Part shown: positions 31,578 through 40,613 of the stretch, in pieces
Position numbering within the stretch: position 1 is the first letter of the stretch
How the letters are laid out: every line of letters begins with the position of its first letter
Assembly (NCBI RefSeq): GCF_009674765.1
Contig: NZ_WKKF01000002.1
Span: 682,001 to 746,000 of the forward strand
Direction: 5' to 3'
Source of the DNA: Metabacillus idriensis
GTDB taxonomy: Bacteria > Bacillota > Bacilli > Bacillales > Bacillaceae
DNA length: 64,000 nt
The notes under the pieces: generated by a model
Databases searched by the model: none
What the model saw: only the letters and a program-made list of their open reading frames with translations
What the model was told of the DNA's origin: nothing
Program-made: the position numbers and the translations under genes

Positions 31578-33875
31578 ATGACGAAAGTACAAACGATAGT
31601 AACGAAGAATAAGGGAAAGCGAAAATTATCATACGACGAGCCACGCTTGATTGCGTTCATTCAATCTGCAACGCACAACTATCCGAAGCTTGACGTCGAT
31701 TCATATACGGAAAAGGTTATCCGCCAAATTACGGCGAAGGATGAATACAAAGCGGATCAGATTACGAACTTGCTCGTTATGACCGCGCTAGAAAATATCG
31801 ATGTAGCAAATCCGGATTGGACTTTCGTAGCAGCATATATTCACTTGCGCCAGCTCTATAAACAAGCGGCAAAGAATCGCGTGTACGATGCGGGCAAGAA
31901 ATACGGAGACTTTTACGCGCTACTGACTACGCTTGCCAATAACGATGTGTATTCGCCATTGCTGCTCGAAAAGTATTCGAAGGATGAAATCAAGGAGCTC
32001 GCGGAAATCATCGATCCAGAGCGCGACAAACTGTTTACCTATATCGGATTGAAAACGCTGAGTGACCGGTACATTGCTCGCGATAAAGATAAGCGCATAT
32101 TCGAACTGCCGCAGGAACGTTGGTTAGTAATCGCGATGCACTTGAATTCGAATGAGCCGAAAGAAAAGCGAATTGACCTCGTTAAAGAATCTTATTGGGC
32201 GCTGTCAAACTTATATATGACGGTAGCGACTCCGACATTATCTAACGCAGGAAAAGCATACGGTCAGTTATCGAGCTGCTTCATTGATACCGTAGATGAT
32301 TCGCTACAAGGAATCTACGATTCTAATACCGACGTTGCAAACTTATCGAAGTCAGGCGGAGGCATTGGCGTCTACCTCGGAAAGATTCGTAGCAGAGGAT
32401 CGGATATTCGCGGGCATAAAGGCGCAAGCAGTGGCGTCATTCCGTGGATGAAGCAGTTAAACAATACGGCAGTCAGCGTAGATCAGCTCGGACAACGTAA
32501 GGGCGCAATCGCCGTCTACCTGGACGTATGGCATAAGGATATCTTCTCGTTCCTTGACGCGAAGTTGAATAACGGTGACGAGCGCTTGCGTACGCACGAC
32601 CTATTCACGGGCGTGTGCTTGCCGGACGTATTCATGGAAACGGTCGATAAGCGCGGCGACTGGTACTTATTCGATCCGAAAGAAGTCCGTACGGTAATGA
32701 GGTATTCGCTCGAAGACTTTTACGATGAAGAGAAAGGCGCAGGAACTTTCCGCGAAAAGTATCTCGAATGTGTTCAGTCAAACGAACTAACGAAAGAAAT
32801 CGTTCCGGCTATCGAAATCATGAAGCGTATTATGAAATCGCAGCTTGAAACGGGAACTCCGTTCATGTTCTACCGCGATGAAGTTAACCGTATGAACCCG
32901 AATAAGCATGCCGGAATGGTGTACTGCACGAATTTATGTACGGAAATTACGCAGAATCAATCGGCAACTACTGTCGACGAGCAGTACACGGAGGACGGAA
33001 AGATTATCACGGTAAAGACGCCTGGCGACTTCGTTGTATGTAACCTATCGTCAATCAATCTCGCGCGTGCTGCTATGGATGAAGTTCTGCAGCGCCTGAT
33101 CCCGATTCAAGTCCGCATGCTTGATAACGTTATAGATTTAAACACGATCGAAGTTAAGCAGGCGCAGCTAACGAACGAAAAGTATCGCGCAGTAGGACTC
33201 GGAACATTCGGATGGCATCATCTACTCGCGCTGAAATCAATCGATTGGGAATCGGAAGAGGCGGTGACTTATGCAGGCGAACTGTACGAAGATATCGCGT
33301 TCCTGACGATTAAAGCGAGCGCCGACCTGGCGAAAGAGAAAGGCGCATACCCGGCGTTTATAGATAGCGATTGGAGTACCGGACAGTACTTCGAAGACCG
33401 AGGCTATATTTCGGAAGTCGGAGAAAACTTGCGCAATAGGAATTGGGCGGATTTGATGCACGATATCACTCGCATTGGAATCCGCAACGGCTATCTGATG
33501 GCGGTAGCGCCTAACGCATCCACTTCAATTATTGCCGGAAGTACAGCGTCAATCGATCCGATATTTAACGTTGAGTATAGTGAAGAAAAGAAAGACTATA
33601 AGATTCCGGTAACTGCGCCTGACTTAACGTATAGAACGTTCCAATACTATAAATCTGCGTATCACTATGACCAACTATGGAGCATTCGTCAGAACGCACT
33701 AAGGCAGCGCCACATTGACCAGGCGGTATCGTTCAATATCTACGTGAAGAATACGGTTAAAGCGAAGGAATTGCTCGACTTGCATATGACGGCATGGCGC
33801 GAAGGTTTAAAGACTACGTATTATGTCCGTTCAACATCTAGCGAGATTGAAGAATGCGAATGGTGCGCGTCCTAA
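31578..33875 (+). CDS. nrdA: Ribonucleotide reductase, large subunit
   Basis: A 765-residue class I alpha subunit that reduces NDPs to dNDPs. An N-terminal ATP-cone (KLSYDEPRLIAFIQ...) precedes the barrel. The redox pair cysteines are in LSSCFIDTVDD and VVCNLSSIN, the thiyl-radical loop is NLCTEI, and the C-terminal relay is EECEWCAS. The ATP cone makes it NrdA-like rather than the NrdE of Bacillus hosts. AAAGGGAGC precedes the ATG. It forms a pair with nrdB. Confidence 0.95.
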   Translation: MTKVQTIVTKNKGKRKLSYDEPRLIAFIQSATHNYPKLDVDSYTEKVIRQITAKDEYKADQITNLLVMTALENIDVANPDWTFVAAYIHLRQLYKQAAKNRVYDAGKKYGDFYALLTTLANNDVYSPLLLEKYSKDEIKELAEIIDPERDKLFTYIGLKTLSDRYIARDKDKRIFELPQERWLVIAMHLNSNEPKEKRIDLVKESYWALSNLYMTVATPTLSNAGKAYGQLSSCFIDTVDDSLQGIYDSNTDVANLSKSGGGIGVYLGKIRSRGSDIRGHKGASSGVIPWMKQLNNTAVSVDQLGQRKGAIAVYLDVWHKDIFSFLDAKLNNGDERLRTHDLFTGVCLPDVFMETVDKRGDWYLFDPKEVRTVMRYSLEDFYDEEKGAGTFREKYLECVQSNELTKEIVPAIEIMKRIMKSQLETGTPFMFYRDEVNRMNPNKHAGMVYCTNLCTEITQNQSATTVDEQYTEDGKIITVKTPGDFVVCNLSSINLARAAMDEVLQRLIPIQVRMLDNVIDLNTIEVKQAQLTNEKYRAVGLGTFGWHHLLALKSIDWESEEAVTYAGELYEDIAFLTIKASADLAKEKGAYPAFIDSDWSTGQYFEDRGYISEVGENLRNRNWADLMHDITRIGIRNGYLMAVAPNASTSIIAGSTASIDPIFNVEYSEEKKDYKIPVTAPDLTYRTFQYYKSAYHYDQLWSIRQNALRQRHIDQAVSFNIYVKNTVKAKELLDLHMTAWREGLKTTYYVRSTSSEIEECEWCAS

Positions 33876-33918
33876 TTGGGCGCTCTCTTTTTCGCAATAA
33901 ACGAGGGGAGTCGGTTAA

Positions 33919-34956
33919 ATGAAACAACGACAAATAATGGACGTAAACGCACCGAATAAATCAACGGGGATTATTAACGGATCCACATCAAACGTACTTA
34001 ACTGGGATGACGTAGCACATGCATGGTCGTATCCAAAATATAAGAAGATGTTATCGAACTTTTGGACTCCGTTCGAGATTTCGATGACTAACGATGTTAA
34101 AGAATATCCGCGCCTTTCTGAAACGGAGAAGGACGCTTTCCTTAAAATCATCGGACTACTTGCGCTACTCGATTCGATTCAATCGGATTACGCCGGCAAA
34201 GTCGCGGACTACATCACGGACTCATCGATTAACGCGCTCATGATTATGTTAGCGCAGCAGGAAGTTATCCATAACCATTCGTACAGCTACGTGCTTTCTT
34301 CGCTTGTGCCGAAAGAAAAGCAAAACGAAGTATTCGAATACTGGCGCTCTGATGAAACGTTACGTGACCGAAATGACTTCGTAACTTCCGGATATAAAGA
34401 CTTCGCGGAGAATCCTAACGTAGAGAACTTCTTAAAATCGATCGTATATGACGTAATCCTCGAAGGACTCTTCTTCTACAGCGGATTCGCGTTCTTCTAT
34501 AACCTTGCGCGCAATCAGAAGATGGTCGCAACGTCAACGATGATAAATTATATCAACCGTGACGAACAAATTCACGTTGACCTATTCGTTAAGATTTACC
34601 GCCAAGTCCTCGCGGAGAATCCGGAGCAGGATACGCCAGAGCTACGCCAATTTGCTATCGAAACTTTCCGTAAAGCTGCGGAGTTAGAAATCGAATGGGG
34701 TCGCTCAATCATCGGAAATAAAATCGATGGCATCTCGATGGACGAACTCGAAGACTACATTAAATTCTACGCAAACGTACGCTGCAATCAGCTCGGATAC
34801 GGGCACGAAGCTTTTCCGGAAGCATCGCGTAAGAATCCGATGAAGTGGATTAAAGCGTACGAGGAAGTCGATCTCGGTAAGTCCGATTTCTTCGAGCAAA
34901 AGAGCCGCCAATATACGAAGGTGAACAACGTAGATAACGGCTTCGACGATTTGTAA
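33919..34956 (+). CDS. nrdB: Ribonucleotide reductase, small subunit
   Basis: A 345-residue class I beta subunit that makes the radical. Metal ligands and radical tyrosine are visible: LLDSIQSDY (Asp), QQEVIHNHSY (Glu, His, then Tyr at +7), LEGLFFYSGF (Glu) and RDEQIHVDLF (Glu, His). It ends VDNGFDDL, the peptide that docks on the large subunit. It is followed by motif copy 3. Confidence 0.95.
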   Translation: MKQRQIMDVNAPNKSTGIINGSTSNVLNWDDVAHAWSYPKYKKMLSNFWTPFEISMTNDVKEYPRLSETEKDAFLKIIGLLALLDSIQSDYAGKVADYITDSSINALMIMLAQQEVIHNHSYSYVLSSLVPKEKQNEVFEYWRSDETLRDRNDFVTSGYKDFAENPNVENFLKSIVYDVILEGLFFYSGFAFFYNLARNQKMVATSTMINYINRDEQIHVDLFVKIYRQVLAENPEQDTPELRQFAIETFRKAAELEIEWGRSIIGNKIDGISMDELEDYIKFYANVRCNQLGYGHEAFPEASRKNPMKWIKAYEEVDLGKSDFFEQKSRQYTKVNNVDNGFDDL

Positions 34957-34973
34957 AAAACTTTCGCCAATAG

Positions 34974-35012
34974 TGCGCGGGGCTCATAACTCGCGGGTAT
35001 TATCATATGAAG
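34974..35012 (+). promoter_or_regulatory. Dispersed phage motif, copy 3
   Basis: TGCGCG, 11 bp, TCGCGGGTATTATCAT, A, TGAAG. It is preceded by AAAAAACTTTCGCC, which is also present upstream of copy 1. It lies after nrdB and before a run of small genes. Confidence 0.75.
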
Positions 35013-35054
35013 GCGCTGGTATCCGTTAAACAAGCGGCAGGCCGGCGCCTTTTC
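35010..35054 (+). terminator. Hairpin directly after motif copy 3
   Basis: AAGGCGC ... GCGCCTT followed by TTTC forms a terminator-like stem starting in the last bases of the motif, so a transcript begun at the motif would meet a terminator within about 50 bp. The same order (motif then hairpin) is seen at copies 1 and 5. Confidence 0.6.
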
Positions 35055-35085
35055 GCTTTATAAATTAAACGGAGGTGCATTCGGA

Positions 35086-35241
35086 ATGACAAACGATGAA
35101 AGAGAGAAATTAATACGTTTCTGTGTCGAAGCCGCGACAGAATTGAATGGCGCAAAAGTATCGTACGTAGAATTTACAGCGATGAACGACGAAGAACTGC
35201 GGAGAGAAGCGGACTGGTTAGACGACATGCTTGGCAAATAA
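35086..35241 (+). CDS. Small acidic phage protein, 51 aa
   Basis: MTNDEREKLIRFCVEAATELNG... is helical and acidic with a C-terminal EADWLDDML. GGAGG precedes the ATG. It resembles small BH0509-like host proteins in composition only; unknown function. Confidence 0.55.
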   Translation: MTNDEREKLIRFCVEAATELNGAKVSYVEFTAMNDEELRREADWLDDMLGK

Positions 35242-35253
35242 GGGGGAATCGGA

Positions 35254-35421
35254 ATGGGAAACGTTAAAAAGGCGGCATACTTTACCGCGCTAGTAATCAT
35301 CGGATTTATCATCGCACAAACGGTCATTCATACGGTCGGATTCGGATATGCAGTTGCGCTAATTGTGGCGCTGGCTACGGTAGCAATTACGTATGACTCT
35401 AACGAAAGCGAGGCGAAGTAA
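35254..35421 (+). CDS. Two-helix membrane protein, 55 aa
   Basis: Hydrophobic segments FTALVIIGFIIAQTVIH and GYAVALIVALATVAITY are followed by an acidic tail. AGGGGGAAT precedes the ATG. Unknown; the downstream PhoH gene starts directly after the stop. Confidence 0.5.
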   Translation: MGNVKKAAYFTALVIIGFIIAQTVIHTVGFGYAVALIVALATVAITYDSNESEAK

Positions 35422-36150
35422 TTGGGATTCTTCGGTATTACTGCGAATAACGATGCGCAGAAGCGCGCTATGCAAGCGTTAATTAACGACAAACCGTTTA
35501 CGTTCTTAACTGGACCGGCAGGAACCGGCAAGTCGCTCGTAGCACAGGCGGTCGGACTCGATCGGACGATTGAGCGCTTAAAGTACCGCAAGCTAATCTA
35601 CACGCGATTACAGACGCAAGTCGGAATGGACGTCGGAGCTTTACCGGGAGACATTAACGAAAAGACTTTTCCGTTCATTGCGCCATTGATGGATAATCTT
35701 GAAGTCATGTCGGCAAAGGCTAACGAAATTAAACGATACCTTACCGAAGGTGACGATGACAAGCGGAAAGTATTCTTCGATTCTATTCAAACGATAAGAG
35801 GGCGCTCACTTAACCACACATACGCGATGATAGATGAGTGCCAGAATCTCGATATTCATACGATGGCAGCAATCGCTACTCGTCCAGGTGCCGGAGCTAA
35901 ATTCGTATTCATGGGTAACTTTTCGCAGGTTGATAACGCTAAACTTCGGAATACGAAAGCGAACGGGCTTTACCGATTATTATCCGGTCTGTACGAAAAG
36001 AATGCGCATCAATACTTCGATCATGTAAATCTAACGGAAGTACAGCGCCATCCGGTCGTAGAGGTTGTCGAAGAAATACTGCGTAATCATGAAATGGCGG
36101 AAGAATTTGCGGAATTGGAGGCGAGAGGGAATGCAGATCAGGAACTTTAA
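35422..36150 (+). CDS. phoH: PhoH-family ATPase
   Basis: A 242-residue P-loop protein with Walker A TGPAGTGKSLVAQ, the PhoH segment PGDINEKTFPFIAPLMD and Walker B TYAMIDECQNL, then VFMGNFSQVD. PhoH-like ATPases are frequent in phages and are thought to act as RNA/DNA helicases or in stress metabolism. TTG start behind GAGG (8 bp), immediately after the previous stop. Confidence 0.88.
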   Translation: MGFFGITANNDAQKRAMQALINDKPFTFLTGPAGTGKSLVAQAVGLDRTIERLKYRKLIYTRLQTQVGMDVGALPGDINEKTFPFIAPLMDNLEVMSAKANEIKRYLTEGDDDKRKVFFDSIQTIRGRSLNHTYAMIDECQNLDIHTMAAIATRPGAGAKFVFMGNFSQVDNAKLRNTKANGLYRLLSGLYEKNAHQYFDHVNLTEVQRHPVVEVVEEILRNHEMAEEFAELEARGNADQEL

Positions 36151-36388
36151 ATCCATCAGGATTAATAGCGAAAATTTATTAGATGTTAGTGGGTTCGGAG
36201 GACATTCTGATTACGGTGTATTGGTAACTGCTTATGACTTTGCTAGCGCAGTAATAGAAGTTAGACGAAAAGAAGGAACGACAGCAATGCTTGCCATGCA
36301 ATATGACGATTTAGATTTACCTGCTTACTGGAAAGATGCGGAGATTTTATTTACAACGAGATTAGCCGCTAATACGGAGGAATTGTAG
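36131..36388 (+). CDS. Phage protein of unknown function, 85 aa
   Basis: MQIRNFKSIRINSENLLDVSGFGGHSDYG... is a small alpha/beta protein. GAGAGGG lies before the ATG within the PhoH gene. No family is recognised. Confidence 0.55.
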   Translation: MQIRNFKSIRINSENLLDVSGFGGHSDYGVLVTAYDFASAVIEVRRKEGTTAMLAMQYDDLDLPAYWKDAEILFTTRLAANTEEL

Positions 36389-36537
36389 TGAGAAAGTTCT
36401 TGCACCGTATGGGATATATAATATCGCCGTCACTTCTCGGAATGGGAGTAGGTCCGTACCCGATAAAATCCGCAAGAAATCGTTGGGAGAAACGATGGCG
36501 TAAACTAGATTCATATTTAAAGGAGGCGTCACCATGA
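36388..36537 (+). CDS. Small basic phage protein, 49 aa
   Basis: GTG start overlapping the previous stop, with CGGAGG 5-6 bp upstream. MRKFLHRMGYIISPSLLGMGVG... ends with a Trp/Arg-rich helix (NRWEKRWRKLDSYL). The short hydrophobic middle may associate with membrane. Unknown. Confidence 0.5.
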   Translation: MRKFLHRMGYIISPSLLGMGVGPYPIKSARNRWEKRWRKLDSYLKEASP

Positions 36538-37124
36538 AAGCACGAACGAAAGCGCTCGCCCTAACCGCCACTCTAGCGACCGGAATCGCAGCCTACGCGG
36601 TCATCACGCCGCCAGCCCAACCGCCAGCCCAAGCGAAAGCACCAACGCCAATAACGCACTACGTAGACCGAGCCGCAGTCCTATCCGCACTCGCTAACGA
36701 ATCACAAATCGTCGGCCTCTCCGGTCATGCCGAAAAGTGGGTACAATCGCGCGATAATAAATGGTACGGCGACCGCGAATACGAAATGACGATAGCCGGC
36801 GATTTTAAGATGGGCGTAGATAGCGAAGATATCGAAATCACAACGCGCGGTAACACGATAATTGTACGCTTTCCGCAGCCGAAGCTCATCAGCGCAGACT
36901 TTCCGTTCGATAAAGCGGCAATCTCGAAAGACGTCGGGTTTGTGCGGAAAGACTTCGATGAGGATGAACTGCGGAAATTGTACGGTAAAGCGCGCAAGGC
37001 GGCAATAGCGGACATTAAGGCGGACGTAAAGGCGAAGGATCGCGCAGAGAAAGCCGTAGAGCATGCGATTGAGGAGCTGCTTGAAACGGTGCCTTATGCG
37101 GAAGATGTAATATTCGTAGATTAA
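36534..37124 (+). CDS. Exported DUF4230-like protein
   Basis: A 196-residue protein with a signal peptide or anchor (ALALTATLATGIAAYAVI), a proline/alanine linker, then a beta-sandwich-like domain: QIVGLSGHAEKWVQ, NTIIVRFPQPKLISADF and FDEDELRKLYGKARKAAI. This order is typical of DUF4230 proteins in phages and Bacillus. It is probably extracytoplasmic or membrane-anchored; function unknown. Confidence 0.7.
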   Translation: MKARTKALALTATLATGIAAYAVITPPAQPPAQAKAPTPITHYVDRAAVLSALANESQIVGLSGHAEKWVQSRDNKWYGDREYEMTIAGDFKMGVDSEDIEITTRGNTIIVRFPQPKLISADFPFDKAAISKDVGFVRKDFDEDELRKLYGKARKAAIADIKADVKAKDRAEKAVEHAIEELLETVPYAEDVIFVD

Positions 37125-37152
37125 CACCAATTTAAAAACGGAGGTGAAGAGA

Positions 37153-37521
37153 ATGAATAAACTTCATTCGTTTATAACGCTTGAACAAGTATCAAATGCA
37201 CTTCAATACCGCGTAACGCGGAATACTCAATCGTCTACGAAATATCTTTCGTGGCAAATAGAAGTTAGGCGCGGCGAGGACGAGGGGGTAATTTGGGAGT
37301 TCGCGCATGAGATTGGTCATGCAATCCTATTTAGGAAGGAAAAGAGAAAAGTTAAGGACATAGTAAGTCTTATTGACTTATATAAAAAACGGAGTAAATT
37401 AAAAATATTTATATATGAATTGGAGGCGTGGTTAATCGGGTTTTTAGCATGTAAATTATTTAATATAGGCACAAAAGGAATGTTGGTGTATGCGATTAAA
37501 TGTTTAAAAACGTATCTTTAA
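37153..37521 (+). CDS. ImmA/IrrE-like metalloprotease-type protein
   Basis: A 122-residue protein with the zinc motif WEFAHEIGHAILF (HExxH) after a short beta region. In mobile elements such peptidases cleave phage repressors to trigger induction, usually beside an HTH partner; here there is none. AT-rich and low in CpG, unlike its neighbours, so possibly acquired separately. ATG 37153 has GGAGG at 8 bp. The C-terminal hydrophobic part (AWLIGFLACKLF) could be a membrane or zinc-fold helix. Confidence 0.65.
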   Translation: MNKLHSFITLEQVSNALQYRVTRNTQSSTKYLSWQIEVRRGEDEGVIWEFAHEIGHAILFRKEKRKVKDIVSLIDLYKKRSKLKIFIYELEAWLIGFLACKLFNIGTKGMLVYAIKCLKTYL

Positions 37522-37581
37522 TTAATGAAATAATGTCCGTATTGCGTAGTTTAACGCAAATAAAATGTAGGAGGAATCTCA

Positions 37582-37854
37582 GTGTCGTTGTACATTATCG
37601 TTGTTACAGACGATAGAGAACTACGTAATTCACCGCCGATCATTTCGAAGAATCTGCGCATAGATTTTATCGGGATATGCCAACAAACAATCGGAAAACA
37701 TTTCCGTGGAAAAAGGTATAACGTAATTCATAACCACACCTCTATAACGGATTTAAGTAAAGCGGACGACAATCGTATTGTCGACTGGTATCGCCGCGAG
37801 TTAATCGGATGCGCCGCGAGAGATGTAATCGTAATTAACGGAGGCGGAGATTAA
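37582..37854 (+). CDS. Phage protein of unknown function, 90 aa
   Basis: GTG start behind AGGAGGAAT. An alpha/beta protein (MSLYIIVVTDDRELRN ... RDVIVINGGGD). The C-terminal VIVINGGG resembles a nucleotide-binding turn but is too short to classify. Confidence 0.55.
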   Translation: MSLYIIVVTDDRELRNSPPIISKNLRIDFIGICQQTIGKHFRGKRYNVIHNHTSITDLSKADDNRIVDWYRRELIGCAARDVIVINGGGD

Positions 37855-37997
37855 TGACCCGAATGGACGAACGACTTATCAAGCACTTTACCGCGCTGAA
37901 AACGGACGATGAAAAGATAGCGGTAATCATGGCGCTGGCACTTGTCGGAGAAGATGCGCTGGCTGACGAATGTAAACGAATTTATACGGAGGGATGA
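37854..37997 (+). CDS. Small phage protein, 47 aa
   Basis: MTRMDERLIKHFTALKTDDEK... is all-helical and starts in the previous stop (TAATG). Unknown. Confidence 0.5.
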   Translation: MTRMDERLIKHFTALKTDDEKIAVIMALALVGEDALADECKRIYTEG

Positions 37998-38002
37998 CGG
38001 GG

Positions 38003-38491
38003 ATGTACGAAGAGGTATTTACGTTTTCGGAGGATAGGCCATTAAGTAAATTCGCAAGTAGTTATAAACCATTTCAATATAAAACTAATGAAAATAGCTG
38101 CTGGTTGTGTGTAAGCCATAAAGTCGACGTCACAGGGTACGTGCGTATCAGAAGAAACAAGAAGGACGTTTCTCTCCATAGGTACATTTACGAACAATTA
38201 GTCGGGTCGATTCCAGACGGAATGATTATCATGCACTCTTGCGATAACCGAACTTGTTTTAATCCGGACCATCTTTCTATAGGAACACATAAAGAAAATC
38301 AGAGGGATAAAGCACTGAGAGGCAGGTCTGCAAAAGGTTCAAAAAACGGAAGGGCAAAACTAACAGAGGATCAAGTTAGAGAAATCAGAAAAGACTTTAG
38401 AACATTAAAAGATATCGCCAAAGATTATGGTGTTTCTAACGCGATGATAGGAGAAATAAAAAATTTAAAAAACTGGAAACACATAATTTAA
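38003..38491 (+). CDS. HNH homing-type endonuclease with C-terminal HTH
   Basis: A 162-residue protein. The HNH_3 core is VSLHRYIYEQLVGSIPDG...MHSCDNRTCFNPDHLSIGT (His, Asn, His, with structural cysteines), followed by a NUMOD-like linker and a helix-turn-helix (LTEDQVREIRKDFRTLKDIAKDYGVSNAMI) for site recognition. It is free-standing and AT-rich, inserted just before the MazG/thyA genes. ATG 38003 is chosen for spacing from GGAGGG. Confidence 0.82.
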   Translation: MYEEVFTFSEDRPLSKFASSYKPFQYKTNENSCWLCVSHKVDVTGYVRIRRNKKDVSLHRYIYEQLVGSIPDGMIIMHSCDNRTCFNPDHLSIGTHKENQRDKALRGRSAKGSKNGRAKLTEDQVREIRKDFRTLKDIAKDYGVSNAMIGEIKNLKNWKHII

Positions 38492-38503
38492 GGGGGAATT
38501 TAC

Positions 38504-38899
38504 GTGAAAAAACAATTTAACCAAGTGAAGGAATTTCATGAGAAGTTCGGTCATCCGGTTGCAGATAAACCTACTGCAATGAAGTTTGATAGACGCGACA
38601 AAAGGTTCGGGTACATGGAAGAGGAGAATCAGGAATTTGTAGAAGCGAAAACAGTCGTAGATCAGGCAGATGCGATGGTGGATTTAATGTACTTCGCGCT
38701 AGGAACGTTAGTCGAGCTCGGAGTTGACCCGGAGCCACTTTTCGATATCGTGCATAACGCAAACATGTCGAAAGTGTGGCCGGACGGTGAAGTTAAGTAC
38801 GATCCGCAATCGAATAAGATTCTAAAGCCGCCGACATTCGTGCGACCAGAGCCGTTAATTGAGGCGGAGATTAAAAGACAAACGAAGGGGGCCGAATAA
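38504..38899 (+). CDS. MazG-like nucleotide pyrophosphohydrolase
   Basis: A 131-residue all-helical protein. The catalytic acids are in RFGYMEEENQEFVEA (ExxE) and DQADAMVDLMYFALGTLVELG (DxxxD). It is of the phage HisE/MazG group that hydrolyses NTPs or dNTPs, cleaning the pool before thymidylate synthesis. GTG start behind AGGGGG. It is directly followed by thyA. Confidence 0.8.
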   Translation: MKKQFNQVKEFHEKFGHPVADKPTAMKFDRRDKRFGYMEEENQEFVEAKTVVDQADAMVDLMYFALGTLVELGVDPEPLFDIVHNANMSKVWPDGEVKYDPQSNKILKPPTFVRPEPLIEAEIKRQTKGAE

Positions 38900-39721
38900 A
38901 TGGCGGATAAACAATACCTAGAACTAACGAAGCACATATTCGATAATGGCGTAGAGAAATCGGATCGCACCGGAACAGGAACGTTAAGCACATTCGGATA
39001 TCAGATGCGCTTCGACTTAGCGAAAGGATTTCCATTACTAACTACGAAGCAGTTACACTGGCCGTCTATTGCGCATGAGCTCCTGTGGTTTCTCAGCGGA
39101 AACACTAACACGAAGTATCTAACGGATAATGGCGTAAGAATATGGAACGAATGGGCTGACGAAAACGGTAATCTTGGTCGGATATACGGAAGGCAGTGGC
39201 GCAGTTGGGAAGTGTCCGTTAATTCTCACGGATTCGCGGAAGGGTACTATATCGACCAAATTGCGCAAGTAATCGAACAAATCCGCAATAATCCGGACAG
39301 CCGACGTCTACTCGTCAGTGCATGGAATGTCGGAGAACTCGATCGGATGGCGTTACCGCCGTGTCACTTCGCGTTTCAATTCTACGTAGCGAACGGTAAG
39401 CTATCGTGTCAACTTTATCAACGGTCAGGCGACGTATTCCTCGGCATTCCGTTTAACATCGCCAGCTACTCGCTACTGACGCATATGATTGCGCATGTGA
39501 CCGGCCTACAAGTCGGAGAATTCGTTCATACGATAGGTGATGCGCATATCTATACGAATCATATCGATCAGATTAAAACACAGCTTGAACGTGAGCCGCG
39601 AGAACTTCCGCAGTTAGTAATCAAGCGACAAGTTAACGATATTGACGATTTCACTTTCGATGACTTCGAAATTGTCGGATATGATCCGCATCCAAAACTA
39701 ACCGGAAAGGTGGCAATTTAA
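38900..39721 (+). CDS. thyA: Thymidylate synthase ThyA
   Basis: A 273-residue classical folate-dependent enzyme converting dUMP to dTMP. Motifs are complete: [20 protein letters not shown], the catalytic Cys in [30 protein letters not shown] and the dUMP segment HTIGDAHIY. Phages phi3T and SPbeta also carry thymidylate synthases. No bases suggest hypermodified thymine. Confidence 0.96.
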   Translation: MADKQYLELTKHIFDNGVEKSDRTGTGTLSTFGYQMRFDLAKGFPLLTTKQLHWPSIAHELLWFLSGNTNTKYLTDNGVRIWNEWADENGNLGRIYGRQWRSWEVSVNSHGFAEGYYIDQIAQVIEQIRNNPDSRRLLVSAWNVGELDRMALPPCHFAFQFYVANGKLSCQLYQRSGDVFLGIPFNIASYSLLTHMIAHVTGLQVGEFVHTIGDAHIYTNHIDQIKTQLEREPRELPQLVIKRQVNDIDDFTFDDFEIVGYDPHPKLTGKVAI

Positions 39722-39722
39722 T

Positions 39723-40613
39723 ATGACGAACACTAAAACGCACCTAATCGCAGATGAATCGCTAGGAGGACTACTGCGCGAATATACGGAGACTGATCGG
39801 GAGGCTAGCGTAGGGGATTACGTACACGTAATTTATTATAACGGATTAGCGGAGGATTCTATCGGAGTAGTTATATCAATCGACGATGAAGGTAATCCGG
39901 ACGTTAGTGTCGATAATCGCGTCTTTTACATCGAACAGTGGGATGACTACACCACACTCGAACCAACCGAAGTTGTAATGATTGCGGAAGAAACCGTCCT
40001 CGATGATACGAGATTTACGCAAACTACCGCCACACAAAGAACACGCTACAAACTAGCCGATCGCATTGCGAAAGTTGGCGAGAAGGTTGTTATCGTAGCC
40101 GCCGAAGGAACATTCGACATGTACGATAACGGCGATGTTATCAAAGTAGAAAGCGTTACTCATGGCGGAATTCAAAACCAAAGCGTTGCTTCTAGCGGAC
40201 ATGTTGGACGTGGACGTAATTCATACGGCTACATTTCGGATAAAGAATATCGCGTACTCATTCCAATCGAATCCAACGAAGCTCAAGTCGAAGTTACCGA
40301 AGCCGAAGCGTCACCGTCTGTCATCGAAATGCTCGCCAACCTATCGCGCAGAATCGTATCGTTAGAATCACAAGCGGAAGATAATCTCGAAACACTTGAA
40401 TCGCAAGCGCTCCGCATGAAGCGTTTAGAAGACGAAATTGACACGCTCCATCGCAATAACGTTAAACTCGCGGAGGAACTGGCGAATCATAAGGCGGAAG
40501 CCAAAGCGTCGCAAGCAACCACGGAGGTCGATGCGGTAGACTTTAGCGCATTTACTAACGCAGTAGCAGCGAAAGTGCTCGATAAAATGACGAAGGGGTT
40601 ACGCAATGCCTAG
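39723..40613 (+). CDS. Phage protein with SH3-like segments and coiled coil, 296 aa
   Basis: The first 200 residues hold two barrel-like segments (ASVGDYVHVIYYNGLAEDSIGVVI and AKVGEKVVIVAAEGTFDMYDNGDVI) related to those at 25194. Residues ~205-265 form a coiled coil (LANLSRRIVSLESQ ... MKRLEDEIDTLHRNNVKLAEE). It may be an oligomeric nucleic-acid-binding protein; function unknown. Confidence 0.6.
   Translation: MTNTKTHLIADESLGGLLREYTETDREASVGDYVHVIYYNGLAEDSIGVVISIDDEGNPDVSVDNRVFYIEQWDDYTTLEPTEVVMIAEETVLDDTRFTQTTATQRTRYKLADRIAKVGEKVVIVAAEGTFDMYDNGDVIKVESVTHGGIQNQSVASSGHVGRGRNSYGYISDKEYRVLIPIESNEAQVEVTEAEASPSVIEMLANLSRRIVSLESQAEDNLETLESQALRMKRLEDEIDTLHRNNVKLAEELANHKAEAKASQATTEVDAVDFSAFTNAVAAKVLDKMTKGLRNA

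Noticed and set aside
33850-33918. Possible terminator between nrdA and nrdB
   Set aside because: A GGGCGCTCTCTTTTT stretch is present, but no convincing complementary arm lies at hairpin distance; the genes are probably co-transcribed.
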